Positions 44,615 through 53,986 of a DNA stretch of 64,000 nt are shown piece by piece (position 1 is the stretch's first letter; each line of letters begins with the position of its first letter). The stretch comes from JAGVPT01 sp963827085. Its GTDB lineage: Bacteria; Bacteroidota; Ignavibacteria; UBA10030; UBA8401. The position numbers were made by a program, and so were the translations under genes. The stretch spans positions 124,001 through 188,000 of the forward strand of contig CAWGZY010000003.1 in the NCBI GenBank assembly GCA_963827085.1. The letters are read 5' to 3'. Under the pieces are notes generated by a model. That model saw only the letters and a list, made by a program, of their open reading frames with translations, was not told the DNA's origin and did not search any database.

Positions 44615-44683
44615 TCTGCTTCGCACTAAAAGCGAGTGAGAATTCTTTGAGCATGATAGTATTGCACCCGGTAGAGATTAAGT

Positions 44684-46201
44684 TTACTGCCGGATGAGGA
44701 TTTTACTAAGGATTCTCCTGGCTGCAACTCTTGGGCCAACATATCTTTCAAGGTCGTCTTCATCAAATACTTTTAGGAGGTTAAACATAGCTATTGAAAA
44801 AACGAAATTCGCAACGGCAATACATAATACTTTGAGTGGCAGATTTTCAATGGACGCGCTCATCACGAAGTCAATACAACATAACACAAAAGCAATTTCT
44901 ACAAGTTTCAGAATTTGCTCAAACGAATCGAAGATAAGGCTATCTAAATATTTGTATTGAAAAAAAAGACATATTCCGAACGAAATAATAACAGCAAAGG
45001 TGTATGCACCGACAGCACCCAGATATCCAAAATGCGGAACCAATAGAAAAAAGAAAGTACACGTAATCAGCACGTTTGAAGCTTGGATGAATGTCGTCTT
45101 CCCAGGATAGTTCTTCACCGTAAGAAATTGGTAAATAGGAAGAACCGGGAGTACACTCAAGTATCCAACCACCACCAATATAGTGCTGAGAGCGATAATT
45201 TCAACATTACTGCCGATCCAGAGGGAGATGATTGGCTTTATAAGAAATACCATGGATACACCCACCGGGACAACAAACAAGAACAACTTTTGGCTTACAT
45301 CATGAACCACCATTCTTGTTTCTTCTTTTTGCTTAATCTGCGCGAGAAGGGGAAGAATCGGATATAACAATCTCTCTGGCACGCTCCAAAAGAGCGCTTT
45401 AACCTTTAGTGAAATATCAAAAAAACCGACTTCGGTCAGACCGATATACCGGCTTATCAATATCTTCGTGAGTGGCTCATAGCAGAATCCCATAATCCCG
45501 GTCATGTATATCTTCGAACCATACACAAAGTGTTTCTTTGCAATGCGGGGAAAATTCGCGAAATAATCCTTAACGGCGAATGAACGCCATGTGTGCAGCG
45601 CAGAAACCACAAGAATTACAAACCATAAAAGCGTAGAGAGAAAAAAAGCCACCCCAACCCATTTCAGCGTCGTAGAAAAAGAAACGATAAGAATCGTTGA
45701 TGCTTTCGATAGAAGATTATAAATAACCTGAGCAACATTAGAGACATACACTTTCTGCTGCGAGTCTAACATAGCGCCCGGCACTTGACCGAGCACCACG
45801 AACAAGATAGAAACAGTAAAAAAGTTGAATAAGCCCCGAGTATCATCGTTTATGTGAACCGACGTAATGCGTAAAATATTCGTCAGAACATAATCATTAA
45901 AATAGATGATGCATGTAACAGATGGAATTAGTATACCCAAAAGAATCACGAACACGGTAATGATGTCATAGTTCGATTCGATTGTCTTCCCCTGTTCCGC
46001 AAGATATTTAATTAAGGAATAATTGAAACCAAGGTTCGTCAGCACGCCGAGACTGCTCATTACGGTGATTAAGGAATAAACCCCGTACAATTCCGCCCCC
46101 ATTTTATGAATAAAAATTGGAACGGTGGCGAGAAGCAATACCGCGCCAATAATAATCTGAAGCCCTCCCGATAAGGAGTTTATGACAAAGAGTTTTCGCA
46201 T
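44684..46201 (-). CDS. second polysaccharide flippase (Wzx-like)
   Basis: About 505 residues, 12-14 hydrophobic segments, beginning RKLFVINSLSGGLQIIIGAV and with GAELYGVYSLITVM, a typical oligosaccharide flippase start. AT-richer and more divergent from the first flippase at 30936-32417 than expected for a recent duplicate. ATG 46201 is chosen; a TTG at 46237 lacks a binding site. Transports the repeat unit made by the neighbouring transferases. Confidence 0.88.
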   Translation of the reverse strand: MRKLFVINSLSGGLQIIIGAVLLLATVPIFIHKMGAELYGVYSLITVMSSLGVLTNLGFNYSLIKYLAEQGKTIESNYDIITVFVILLGILIPSVTCIIYFNDYVLTNILRITSVHINDDTRGLFNFFTVSILFVVLGQVPGAMLDSQQKVYVSNVAQVIYNLLSKASTILIVSFSTTLKWVGVAFFLSTLLWFVILVVSALHTWRSFAVKDYFANFPRIAKKHFVYGSKIYMTGIMGFCYEPLTKILISRYIGLTEVGFFDISLKVKALFWSVPERLLYPILPLLAQIKQKEETRMVVHDVSQKLFLFVVPVGVSMVFLIKPIISLWIGSNVEIIALSTILVVVGYLSVLPVLPIYQFLTVKNYPGKTTFIQASNVLITCTFFFLLVPHFGYLGAVGAYTFAVIISFGICLFFQYKYLDSLIFDSFEQILKLVEIAFVLCCIDFVMSASIENLPLKVLCIAVANFVFSIAMFNLLKVFDEDDLERYVGPRVAARRILSKILIRQ

Positions 46202-46387
46202 TCCTTTATGATATGTTCCTGGCTTAATGAGTGTCAAACATTTGCGGTATCGAAACCGCGCCGAACGTTGCCAGTTCTCACCAGCTTTATTTTTTTAACT
46301 CTAACTGGATTTAATCCGACATCTTTCTTATAGGTCAACACCTTGAAAATCAATAACGGAGGGATCTAGATATCGATCATCTTTCGA

Positions 46388-47854
46388 TCACTGAATTTCT
46401 TGCGCATTAGTACGGTGTTCTTCACCCTCCTCTTTCAGAGTCCCATCTTGCAAATCAAACGTCAGCATAATCCCGATAAGAATGGACAAGAGCACAATGC
46501 CCCGCCCGTACAGCCATGCATCGGTTGTCCACATCGATACAAGACAGTAACAAACCGACCACACAACGGCCAATCGCAGTTTATCCCTTGCACTACCCTC
46601 GTAGCGCGACAAAAGCCTGGAGATTACTCTAACCAGTGCAACGAGAAGTACACCAAACCCAAATAAACCAACGATCCCAGTTTCCGTGAGCACTGCAACA
46701 TATGTGTGGTGGGGGGTCAAATCTTTCACATATTCATCGTAAAGAAGTTTGGGTATAGTATAGTATTGATCGGAAACCAGGGGAAAACCGTACGAGCCGA
46801 CGCCAATAATTGGATGAGCCTGGAAGGCTTGATACGCCGTGTGCCAAACGAGCAACCGTGTTACGAGAGAATTCGATGCTTTGCCGCCCTCATCGATTGC
46901 CTCCGAAGACGAATCCGTGAATTCAGTCGCACGCTGTCCTATACTAGGATTCACAACAATGATGAAAGCGTACGAACCCATCACGATAATGAGCGATGTG
47001 ATTGCCGCAAGAATTAATCGTGTTCGCTTAAAATGGAACATCGGCGCTTTGATAATGAGGTAGCTCATGAAAAAGATTGACGTCACTGCCGTCGATATCC
47101 ATGACGTTCTCGTTTGCGTCATAATGAGCGCGCCGCCAAAGAGAATCACCAGCCCAATAAATGCATACCGTTTCAATCCCGAATGGAATACCGCCAAAAC
47201 GGTAGCGACAACAACGGATATCCCCACATAATCTACGAACATGATTCCACCGAACCCGAATTGTCGTTTGTGCAAGAGGATACCCTGAACAATGACTTGA
47301 ACACTATTGAAACCGGAAAGGACGAGAAAAACAACCAGAAGGCGGCGGACAAGTAGTTCGCTTTTCACCGACACGACCACAATTGCAATTAACATTATCT
47401 CCGCGGCAAAATTGTAAAGCAAATATAGATTCGCCAAAGGAGTAGGCGCATTAACAAGAGAGAGAATTTGGGTGGCTCCGTATACTAACAATGGATACCA
47501 TAGAGGATGTGAAAAATCCTTCCTGCGGAGATTCCGGTACGTAACAAAAAAGCCGATGTAAACAAAAAATGTAAACCAGATGCTCGCATCAAAGCCATAA
47601 ATATGGACATTCAAAAACAAGCTTGCCACAATCGCACAAAGCATCAATGGAAAATCTAACACCAACATCCCCATCACAGAAAGGGCGGTCAATAGAATAA
47701 CAACGGCAATTTTTCCCGAGAAGAAATCAAAGAAGAAGACAAAGAGGAGTGAAAGCGGCAAACTCCAGAGCAAATATTTCCACTCACCCGGGTTGAGAAA
47801 GATAAGACTCTGTCCCCGAGAGAGTCCTCGATTACCTGATGCGAAATCGGCCAA
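46388..47854 (-). CDS. O-antigen ligase/polymerase family membrane protein
   Basis: 488 residues with about 12 hydrophobic segments, a large periplasmic loop (about 310-370), MTQTRTSWISTAV before it and TPHHTYVAVLTETGIVGLFG after it, the conserved region of WaaL/Wzy_C proteins. Polymerises or ligates the glycan. The start is TTG 47854 inside the 3' end of the wzz gene, with AAGGA 5 bp before it. Confidence 0.87.
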   Translation of the reverse strand: MADFASGNRGLSRGQSLIFLNPGEWKYLLWSLPLSLLFVFFFDFFSGKIAVVILLTALSVMGMLVLDFPLMLCAIVASLFLNVHIYGFDASIWFTFFVYIGFFVTYRNLRRKDFSHPLWYPLLVYGATQILSLVNAPTPLANLYLLYNFAAEIMLIAIVVVSVKSELLVRRLLVVFLVLSGFNSVQVIVQGILLHKRQFGFGGIMFVDYVGISVVVATVLAVFHSGLKRYAFIGLVILFGGALIMTQTRTSWISTAVTSIFFMSYLIIKAPMFHFKRTRLILAAITSLIIVMGSYAFIIVVNPSIGQRATEFTDSSSEAIDEGGKASNSLVTRLLVWHTAYQAFQAHPIIGVGSYGFPLVSDQYYTIPKLLYDEYVKDLTPHHTYVAVLTETGIVGLFGFGVLLVALVRVISRLLSRYEGSARDKLRLAVVWSVCYCLVSMWTTDAWLYGRGIVLLSILIGIMLTFDLQDGTLKEEGEEHRTNAQEIQ

Positions 47855-49007
47855 GTTCTTCCTTCAATTGAGTGATTTTGGGATTTGCGGTTGTTGCAAG
47901 AATTTCGCCTACGACGAGTGCAGCAATTGCCGCAAAATTTACCCCAATGGTAATCAAGAGTGAAAAGAGTGTGCGGGGCGGATAACTCTTTTTGGCTGGG
48001 GGAACGGCATAGTCAATGATTTGCAGAATTGGAGAATCCTTTTTTTCATCAAATCTCGATTGTTCATAGAGCGGTGTAACAAATTCCAAAAGCTCGTTTC
48101 CGATTTTGACATCTCGAAATCGCCGTAAATATTCCATCGAAGTACCGGGCAGGTGTTTCATTGCTAAAGTCACTCCGCCCGGTTGTCCGGATGACTGCAA
48201 TTCATTAGTCTTTTTTTCGTACTCTTGAAGTTCAACTTGTGCTGTTTGGAATTGCCCCGACTCCTTTCCGTAAAGCCTCTCAAGAATATTTTTTTCGAGT
48301 TGTTTTGCGATTACTTCCGATTCCAAAGAAGAATACTCCTTCAATATTTCTTTGAGCTGTGATTCAATCTCGTACATCTGAGAATGCTCCTGGAAAACGC
48401 GCAATGAGTCTTCTGCCTCTTTAAGGTCAGATTTTATTTCCTGTATTCGGTTTTCGAGGAACAACCTATTATCGCGAGACTTGCCAATCCTTAAATCAAT
48501 AATCCTTTGATTGAGTAATTGAACTACATAATTTGTCATTTCGGCGGACCGATTCGGGTCATTCGCCCGGACTGTTATTGTGAATGCCTTTTGGTCTGTT
48601 TCTTTTGTGATAATATTCTTGGCAAGAGTCTTCAACGCCCTTTCACGATAATCTACGCTCGTTGTATCTATTTTATAGATTCTATACAAATTGAATTGGT
48701 GAACAACATCTTCGAGGGATGTACGACTGTACACAATCGTCTCGAACATGTCCATCTGATCACTGCTTGAGCGAGAAAGTCCCAGCGGTAAACCCCGCAG
48801 ACTCTTCATCATTCCCGTTATCCCGGATGAGCCTTCTTCCTCAACAGGAACGACCGTCGCCGTCGCTTCAAATTGGTCTTCAATAAACAAATAAATCGAA
48901 AGATATGCTACGATCATCGTTCCCAGCGTTAGCCAGATAAAAAAAACCTTCCGCTTGGCAAGAAGGAGAAGAAAATCAAAAATATCTTTACCTTTGTATT
49001 CCGCCAT
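47832..49007 (-). CDS. chain-length determinant (Wzz/GumC-like)
   Basis: 391 residues. Two membrane helices at about 17-37 (VFFIWLTLGTMIVAYLSIYL) and about 345-370, bracketing a periplasmic part with a long coiled coil (about 200-270). No tyrosine-kinase domain, so it is the Wzz type, not the BY-kinase fusion. Controls glycan chain length together with the polymerase next to it. Confidence 0.9.
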   Translation of the reverse strand: MAEYKGKDIFDFLLLLAKRKVFFIWLTLGTMIVAYLSIYLFIEDQFEATATVVPVEEEGSSGITGMMKSLRGLPLGLSRSSSDQMDMFETIVYSRTSLEDVVHQFNLYRIYKIDTTSVDYRERALKTLAKNIITKETDQKAFTITVRANDPNRSAEMTNYVVQLLNQRIIDLRIGKSRDNRLFLENRIQEIKSDLKEAEDSLRVFQEHSQMYEIESQLKEILKEYSSLESEVIAKQLEKNILERLYGKESGQFQTAQVELQEYEKKTNELQSSGQPGGVTLAMKHLPGTSMEYLRRFRDVKIGNELLEFVTPLYEQSRFDEKKDSPILQIIDYAVPPAKKSYPPRTLFSLLITIGVNFAAIAALVVGEILATTANPKITQLKEELGRFRIR

Positions 49008-49239
49008 GAGATTTTTAACCTTGTATCGTTAGAATAGTTTGTCCGGCTGCGTGGCCAGACTAATCTTATCGTTGAATCAGCACTTTCAATCGCTCCGATC
49101 GACTCCTTTTATATGAAAACATCTTATGACATAGTTCAATGGTAATAGATTCAGCAGCATCCATTGTTTTAGTTGCGCCGCAAAGATGGCGATCGCTATA
49201 GGTGTTGCCTGGAATCTTGCCATTAACAAGTTCAACAGA

Positions 49240-50955
49240 TCACTTCTTCAGTTGCACCACCAGCACCGCCACAGTTGCCAGAGTTCCGATTATTCCAAAC
49301 AATTGTCCATAAATTTGCAAATAATAACTGAAAGGTCTGTACGGCTCTTTGGGAACCCAAATATAATCCCCTTGCTCAATTGTCGTTTCACCCGGGGAAA
49401 GCCACTGCTTTGAACTTGCCTTGATGATGCGGATATCTCCTTTCACGCCATCCTCTGCCACCCCCCCCGCCTTTTCGATGTAATACTTGTAGCTTTGATT
49501 CTTGACAAAAGAGACGTGGCCCGGCTGAACGACTTGTCCGAAGACATAGACCGTTTGAACTTTCGGCGCAATTATGATACGATCGCCGTCCTGGAGAAAC
49601 ACGTCTTTCGTCTTATCATTATTGGCAAAGAGGGAGACAAAATCCGTAACGACGAGTTCACCGGACATTTGGATCTCATTTTCGATACGGAAATAGGTGC
49701 TATCCTCCTGCGATGTCGATCCTCGGGCATGTTCAAGTTGATCAACCTTTGCATTCTCAGATGGCTTGGAATTGCGAACAATGCGCGACGCCTCCAATAA
49801 GGCAGTTTCTTTTAATCCGCCCGCGCGCTGAATAATGTCCGATAGTCTTGACGAGTCTCTTGTAATCGGGTAATATCCCGGATAGACGACTTCGCCCTCC
49901 ACAGTAACTTTGTAATCGCGCAATAATTCCTTTTTTTCCCCCACCACGATACGGTCCCCCCGCTGCAAAGAAATATTCGGCGCCCTGCCTGCCGCGATCG
50001 CTCCGATATCCGCCGAAATTGTCTGCAAGGTATTTCCTTCAGAGTCTGACCGCGATATGATCACATAACTGCTGTCGGCGAGTGGAGAGCAACCACGTGC
50101 GATCACTATCATTAACATCAAACTATCCCCGTCAACGAATTCGTAGTCGCCTTCTCCGTTCACAGCTCCGTATACGCCGACAAAGTCTCTCAAAATATTT
50201 CTGGCGGGCACAATCACAACATCGCCCTCGCGAAGAAGGGGATTACACGTACTTTCTTTTGTTGCCATGAATCTTTCAATATCCGCCATTGACTCCGATC
50301 CGTCTTTATGACGAATCTTCACCTTTCGTTGCGAGCCCTCAACAGACAACTTTTGGGTCTCTTCAATCGATAACTTGAGTGTCTTTGATACTCCATTTGC
50401 TTCGCCCATCGACTTCAATACTTCGTCGGTGTGGCTTTTGGCAAGGGATATTGCACCTTGTGCTCTTTCAGTCGCTTGTACGTACACTGTCGCTTCAATG
50501 AGGCCAAAACCGGTCACCCTCACGGCAAAAATCCTCGGAGTCAAAAGTGTAAAAGATACGTTTCCGCTGATATATTTTTTCCTGACCTCTGCTGCTACTT
50601 TCTTTTTAGCTTCGTCAAGATGTAATCCCGAAACAGAAACTTCACCAACAGTTGGAATGATGACGGAACCTTCGGGAGTGACGGGAAGTTGAAGATTGAG
50701 CGGCGGGCTGATCCAGATGTTTATGCTGTAAATGTCTCCGGGACCAACAATATATTCTTTAGGGTCTACCGGACCGTCCATGACAGCCATTTTGATGTTT
50801 TGCAGGCTTTGCTGATATTGAGTTTGGCTTTGGATCTGCTCTCTTTGAGAAAATGGATCGTCCTTTTTCTCTCCCGATTGACCGTGCAAAACGGTGATGG
50901 CGGTACAGCTGAGCCAAAGAATTATCGCAAGCTTTTTTGACAGCGCTGAAGTCAT
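49240..50955 (-). CDS. outer-membrane polysaccharide export protein (Wza-like, SLBB domains)
   Basis: 571 residues: signal peptide (ITVLHG cleavage region), Poly_export domain (YIVGPGDIYSINIWISPPLN), then several SLBB domains (YKVTVEGEVVYPGYYPITRD and VYVFGQVVQPGHVSFVKNQS) and a C-terminal hydrophobic segment (LFGIIGTLATVAVLVVQL) instead of the Wza helix. The frame also has a TTG at 50970 that overlaps the wecB stop in TTGA; ATG 50955 begins a better signal peptide. Confidence 0.9.
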   Translation of the reverse strand: MTSALSKKLAIILWLSCTAITVLHGQSGEKKDDPFSQREQIQSQTQYQQSLQNIKMAVMDGPVDPKEYIVGPGDIYSINIWISPPLNLQLPVTPEGSVIIPTVGEVSVSGLHLDEAKKKVAAEVRKKYISGNVSFTLLTPRIFAVRVTGFGLIEATVYVQATERAQGAISLAKSHTDEVLKSMGEANGVSKTLKLSIEETQKLSVEGSQRKVKIRHKDGSESMADIERFMATKESTCNPLLREGDVVIVPARNILRDFVGVYGAVNGEGDYEFVDGDSLMLMIVIARGCSPLADSSYVIISRSDSEGNTLQTISADIGAIAAGRAPNISLQRGDRIVVGEKKELLRDYKVTVEGEVVYPGYYPITRDSSRLSDIIQRAGGLKETALLEASRIVRNSKPSENAKVDQLEHARGSTSQEDSTYFRIENEIQMSGELVVTDFVSLFANNDKTKDVFLQDGDRIIIAPKVQTVYVFGQVVQPGHVSFVKNQSYKYYIEKAGGVAEDGVKGDIRIIKASSKQWLSPGETTIEQGDYIWVPKEPYRPFSYYLQIYGQLFGIIGTLATVAVLVVQLKK

Positions 50956-50966
50956 TTTTTTATTTC

Positions 50967-52088
50967 TCAATTTAGTAGAAATTTATTTGCAATGTCTTTT
51001 GTAATTCTCTCCGCCGTCTGCCCGTCCCACAACTCAGGGATTTTCCCTTTTTTATATTTTCCTTGAAATACCGTCTCAGCTTCAACGGCGGTCTTCTCAT
51101 AATCGAAACCCATTAATTTATTTGTTCCTTCGGCCAGAGTAACGGGACGTTCAGTGTTTTCGCGCATTGTAAAACATGGAACACCCAAGTATGTGGTCTC
51201 TTCTTGAATGCCGCCTGAATCGGTAATAGCAAGCGCAGCCGATTCCAGCAGGCAAAGAAAATCCAAGTAGCCCAGCGGGTCGCAGAGAATCAAATTTGTA
51301 TTCAATAGCAGTTTTTCACTTAACTTGAATTCACTAATCATTTTGCGAGTCCTGGGATGGATGGGAAAGATAACGGTATGCCGTTGTGATATTTTGTCCA
51401 GCATCAAGAGAATACTCGTAAGGTTTTCCTGAACGTCGACGTTGCTGGGCCGGTGCAGGGTGACGAGTGCATAGGTTTTCGGCTCGACGCCGAGTGTTGT
51501 TCTTATCGCCGACCGATGTGCTTTTTCCTGAAACTGAATAAGGGAATCAATCATCACGTTGCCGACAAAAAATACTTTCGAATCCGGAATCCCCTCGGTG
51601 CGCAAATTCGTCAATCCACTTCTCTCCGAGACAAAAAGAAGGTCTGCTATCGAATCTGTGATAATGCGGTTAATCTCTTCCGGCATCGTGCGGTCAAAAC
51701 TCCGTAGCCCTGCTTCCACATGGGCGACCGGGATGGAGAGCTTTGAGCAGACAAGCGAACATGCTACCGTCGAATTCACGTCCCCCACGACGATCACCAT
51801 GTCCGGTTTTTCTGAGAGAACGATCTTCTCAAACTCGACCATAATTTTTGCAGTCTGTACTGCGTGCGATCCCGAGCCGACACCGAGGTATACATCGGGA
51901 TGGGGCAGTTCCAGATCGTCAAAAAATACCTTTGACATGTTGGCGTCGTAATGCTGCCCGGTATGCACAATACGATGCGAAATCGACGGATATTTTTGAA
52001 ACGCCTTGTGCAGCGGTGCGACTTTCATAAAATTGGGCCGCGCGCCGACAACGCTGATGACTTTTCCCGAAGGGATGGCTTTGCTCAC
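50967..52088 (-). CDS. wecB: UDP-N-acetylglucosamine 2-epimerase (non-hydrolysing)
   Basis: Converts UDP-GlcNAc to UDP-ManNAc. VVGARPNFMKVAPL at the start, HTGQHYDANMS, HVEAGLRSFD, GDVNSTVACSL, LVTLHRPSNVD and TDSGGIQEE are all characteristic. 373 residues, normal. wecC, the dehydrogenase to ManNAcA, is not in the window. 1 bp after rfbB. Confidence 0.95.
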   Translation of the reverse strand: MSKAIPSGKVISVVGARPNFMKVAPLHKAFQKYPSISHRIVHTGQHYDANMSKVFFDDLELPHPDVYLGVGSGSHAVQTAKIMVEFEKIVLSEKPDMVIVVGDVNSTVACSLVCSKLSIPVAHVEAGLRSFDRTMPEEINRIITDSIADLLFVSERSGLTNLRTEGIPDSKVFFVGNVMIDSLIQFQEKAHRSAIRTTLGVEPKTYALVTLHRPSNVDVQENLTSILLMLDKISQRHTVIFPIHPRTRKMISEFKLSEKLLLNTNLILCDPLGYLDFLCLLESAALAITDSGGIQEETTYLGVPCFTMRENTERPVTLAEGTNKLMGFDYEKTAVEAETVFQGKYKKGKIPELWDGQTAERITKDIANKFLLN

Positions 52089-52089
52089 T

Positions 52090-53121
52090 TCAAATCAATT
52101 CCTTTTTGAAACGTTCGGAATACTGTTTCGAATAGTACTGTTGGTATTCCCCAGACAGAATCCTTTGCCACCATTCTTTGTGGTTGAGGTACCATTGAAT
52201 TGTTTCGTGAATTCCTTTTTCAAACGTATGCGTCGGTTCCCATCCTAGTTCATTCTTAATTTTTGAAGCGTCGATTGCATAACGGCGGTCATGGCCAAGC
52301 CTGTCTTCTACAAAAGATATCAACGATTCCGGCTTGTCTAGCTCCTTCAGAATCAACTTTACGATCTCGATATTCTTCTTTTCGTTGTTGCCGCCGATAT
52401 TGTAGACTTCTCCTTCTTTTCCCTCGTGCAAAACGATCTCAAGCGCGGAACAATGATCCTCGACGTACAACCAATCTCGCACGTTTAAGCCGTCGCCGTA
52501 GACAGGAAGAGGCTTATCGTTCAACGCGTTGGCGATCATAAGGGGAATCAATTTCTCAGGAAATTGGTACGGGCCGTAATTGTTCGAACATCGGGTAACA
52601 ATGATCGGGGTGTGGAAAGTATGAAAGTATGCGAGAGCCAGTAAGTCGGACGAAGCTTTACTCGCCGAATAAGGGCTGTTCGGATGCAGCGGGGTTGTTT
52701 CGGCAAATTTTCCTGCCGCACCCAGCGAACCGTAGACTTCGTCGGTCGAGACATGGACGAATCGTTCGACTCCAAACTCCCTTGCCGCTTCGAGGAGGAC
52801 ACTCGTCCCTAGAACATTGGTCCGTACAAAAACGGAAGGTCCAAGAATGCTCCGGTCAACATGCGACTCGGCGGCAAAATGAACAACCGCATCGATAGCA
52901 TGTTCACGAAATACCTTGCCGACACTCTCCTTGTCACAAATATCGGCTTTCACAAAAACGTAGCGGGGGCTTAAATCTACACCCTCTAAATTTTCGAGAT
53001 TCCCTGCGTACGTCAGTATATCAAAATTGACGACGCGATATGCGGGATGGTGTTGCAAAAGATAGCGGATGAAATTACTCCCGATAAAACCTGCGCCGCC
53101 AGTGACAAGTATGTTCTTCAT
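52090..53121 (-). CDS. rfbB: dTDP-glucose 4,6-dehydratase
   Basis: Makes dTDP-4-keto-6-deoxyglucose. Rossmann fold VTGGAGFIGSNF, then HVSTDEVYG, the catalytic YSASKASSD triad region and YGPYQFPEKLIPL. 343 residues, normal. rmlA and rmlD are not in the window, so the final sugar is not fixed; the RmlC-like protein next to it is the presumed next step. Confidence 0.95.
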   Translation of the reverse strand: MKNILVTGGAGFIGSNFIRYLLQHHPAYRVVNFDILTYAGNLENLEGVDLSPRYVFVKADICDKESVGKVFREHAIDAVVHFAAESHVDRSILGPSVFVRTNVLGTSVLLEAAREFGVERFVHVSTDEVYGSLGAAGKFAETTPLHPNSPYSASKASSDLLALAYFHTFHTPIIVTRCSNNYGPYQFPEKLIPLMIANALNDKPLPVYGDGLNVRDWLYVEDHCSALEIVLHEGKEGEVYNIGGNNEKKNIEIVKLILKELDKPESLISFVEDRLGHDRRYAIDASKIKNELGWEPTHTFEKGIHETIQWYLNHKEWWQRILSGEYQQYYSKQYSERFKKELI

Positions 53122-53129
53122 CCGATCAA

Positions 53130-53603
53130 TTAATCTAATTGGAAAACTGTGTCAGCGCGATTTTCGTGCCGGATCTCGTCAACCGGTTCTTTTTTTCCTT
53201 TGCCTGCAAAAAGCTTGTTCGGCAAATTCACAACCGTCCCTTCCGAATTACCCACGTTCTTATACGCGTGAACAACACCCGGCGGGATAATGACTGATTT
53301 CGGAGCATCTTCACCGGCAATAAAAACAAATTTATTCTGAAAGGTGGGCGAGTTTTTTCTGGTATCCCACAAATACACCTTGAAGTTTGAAGGGCCTATA
53401 AACGCGAACATGTCTGCTTGGTTTACGTGTTCGTGCGGTCCGCGCGCGATTCCGGGATGTGTAACGGAAATGTACGACATAACCGGCATGAACTGCCGTT
53501 CAACCTCGTCCTCGCGAAACAGCTCTGCGAGCCATCCGCGGTCGTCAACAAATTTCTTTAAATCCCGGATGACAACGTCATGAATTTTTCCTTCTTTGAA
53601 CAT
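53130..53603 (-). CDS. RmlC-like cupin, putative dTDP-sugar epimerase/isomerase
   Basis: 157 residues of RmlC-type cupin: DDRGWLAELFREDE, ARGPHEHVNQAD where RmlC has RGxHxQ, and IIPPGVVHAYKN. It is shorter than typical dTDP-4-dehydrorhamnose 3,5-epimerase (about 180) and the His context is altered (PHEH), so epimerase activity is plausible but a related isomerase (FdtA type) is not excluded. First gene of the sugar-nucleotide run with rfbB (8 bp apart). Confidence 0.8.
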   Translation of the reverse strand: MFKEGKIHDVVIRDLKKFVDDRGWLAELFREDEVERQFMPVMSYISVTHPGIARGPHEHVNQADMFAFIGPSNFKVYLWDTRKNSPTFQNKFVFIAGEDAPKSVIIPPGVVHAYKNVGNSEGTVVNLPNKLFAGKGKKEPVDEIRHENRADTVFQLD

Positions 53604-53667
53604 CGCTTTATCACCTTCTGGTGTGGAGAAAAGAACGACCGGTTCTTTAGAAGATAAGTTTTAATTT

Positions 53668-53746
53668 GAAACATCTGAAAAATTATTTCGCGCTAAGCCG
53701 CAGAGGCGCGAAGATTCTGTTTTAGAACCATTTTGCGACTTTGCGC
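53668..53746. repeat. 79-bp dispersed repeat, copy B
   Basis: Four differences from 29498-29576. The gene-free stretch 53604-53986 holds this copy and no gene. Compared with copy A the flanking sequence lacks about 30 bp after TTTGCGC and then continues GGATTATTAGAAGC, matching copy A's GGATTATTCAAAAGC, so the shared region is longer than 79 bp with one internal gap. Confidence 0.8.
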
Positions 53747-53986
53747 GAGCCGCTCTTTTGGGATTATTAGAAGCTTTAATTTACAAAAACCATCGTGAAA
53801 AATCAACGAACAATGGCGCTAAGTCGTTAAAAGATAAAGCGATCGTGAAATTGAAGCGCATCCGTCTTTCGCGCTTTATTCAGAAAAGAATGGATGAGAA
53901 AAAAGAGTAGCAAATGAGATGGGACGAATATCCTTTTGAGTTCGTTATTCCTCTAAAATATAGGCAACGGCGAAGAAAGAATCAAC

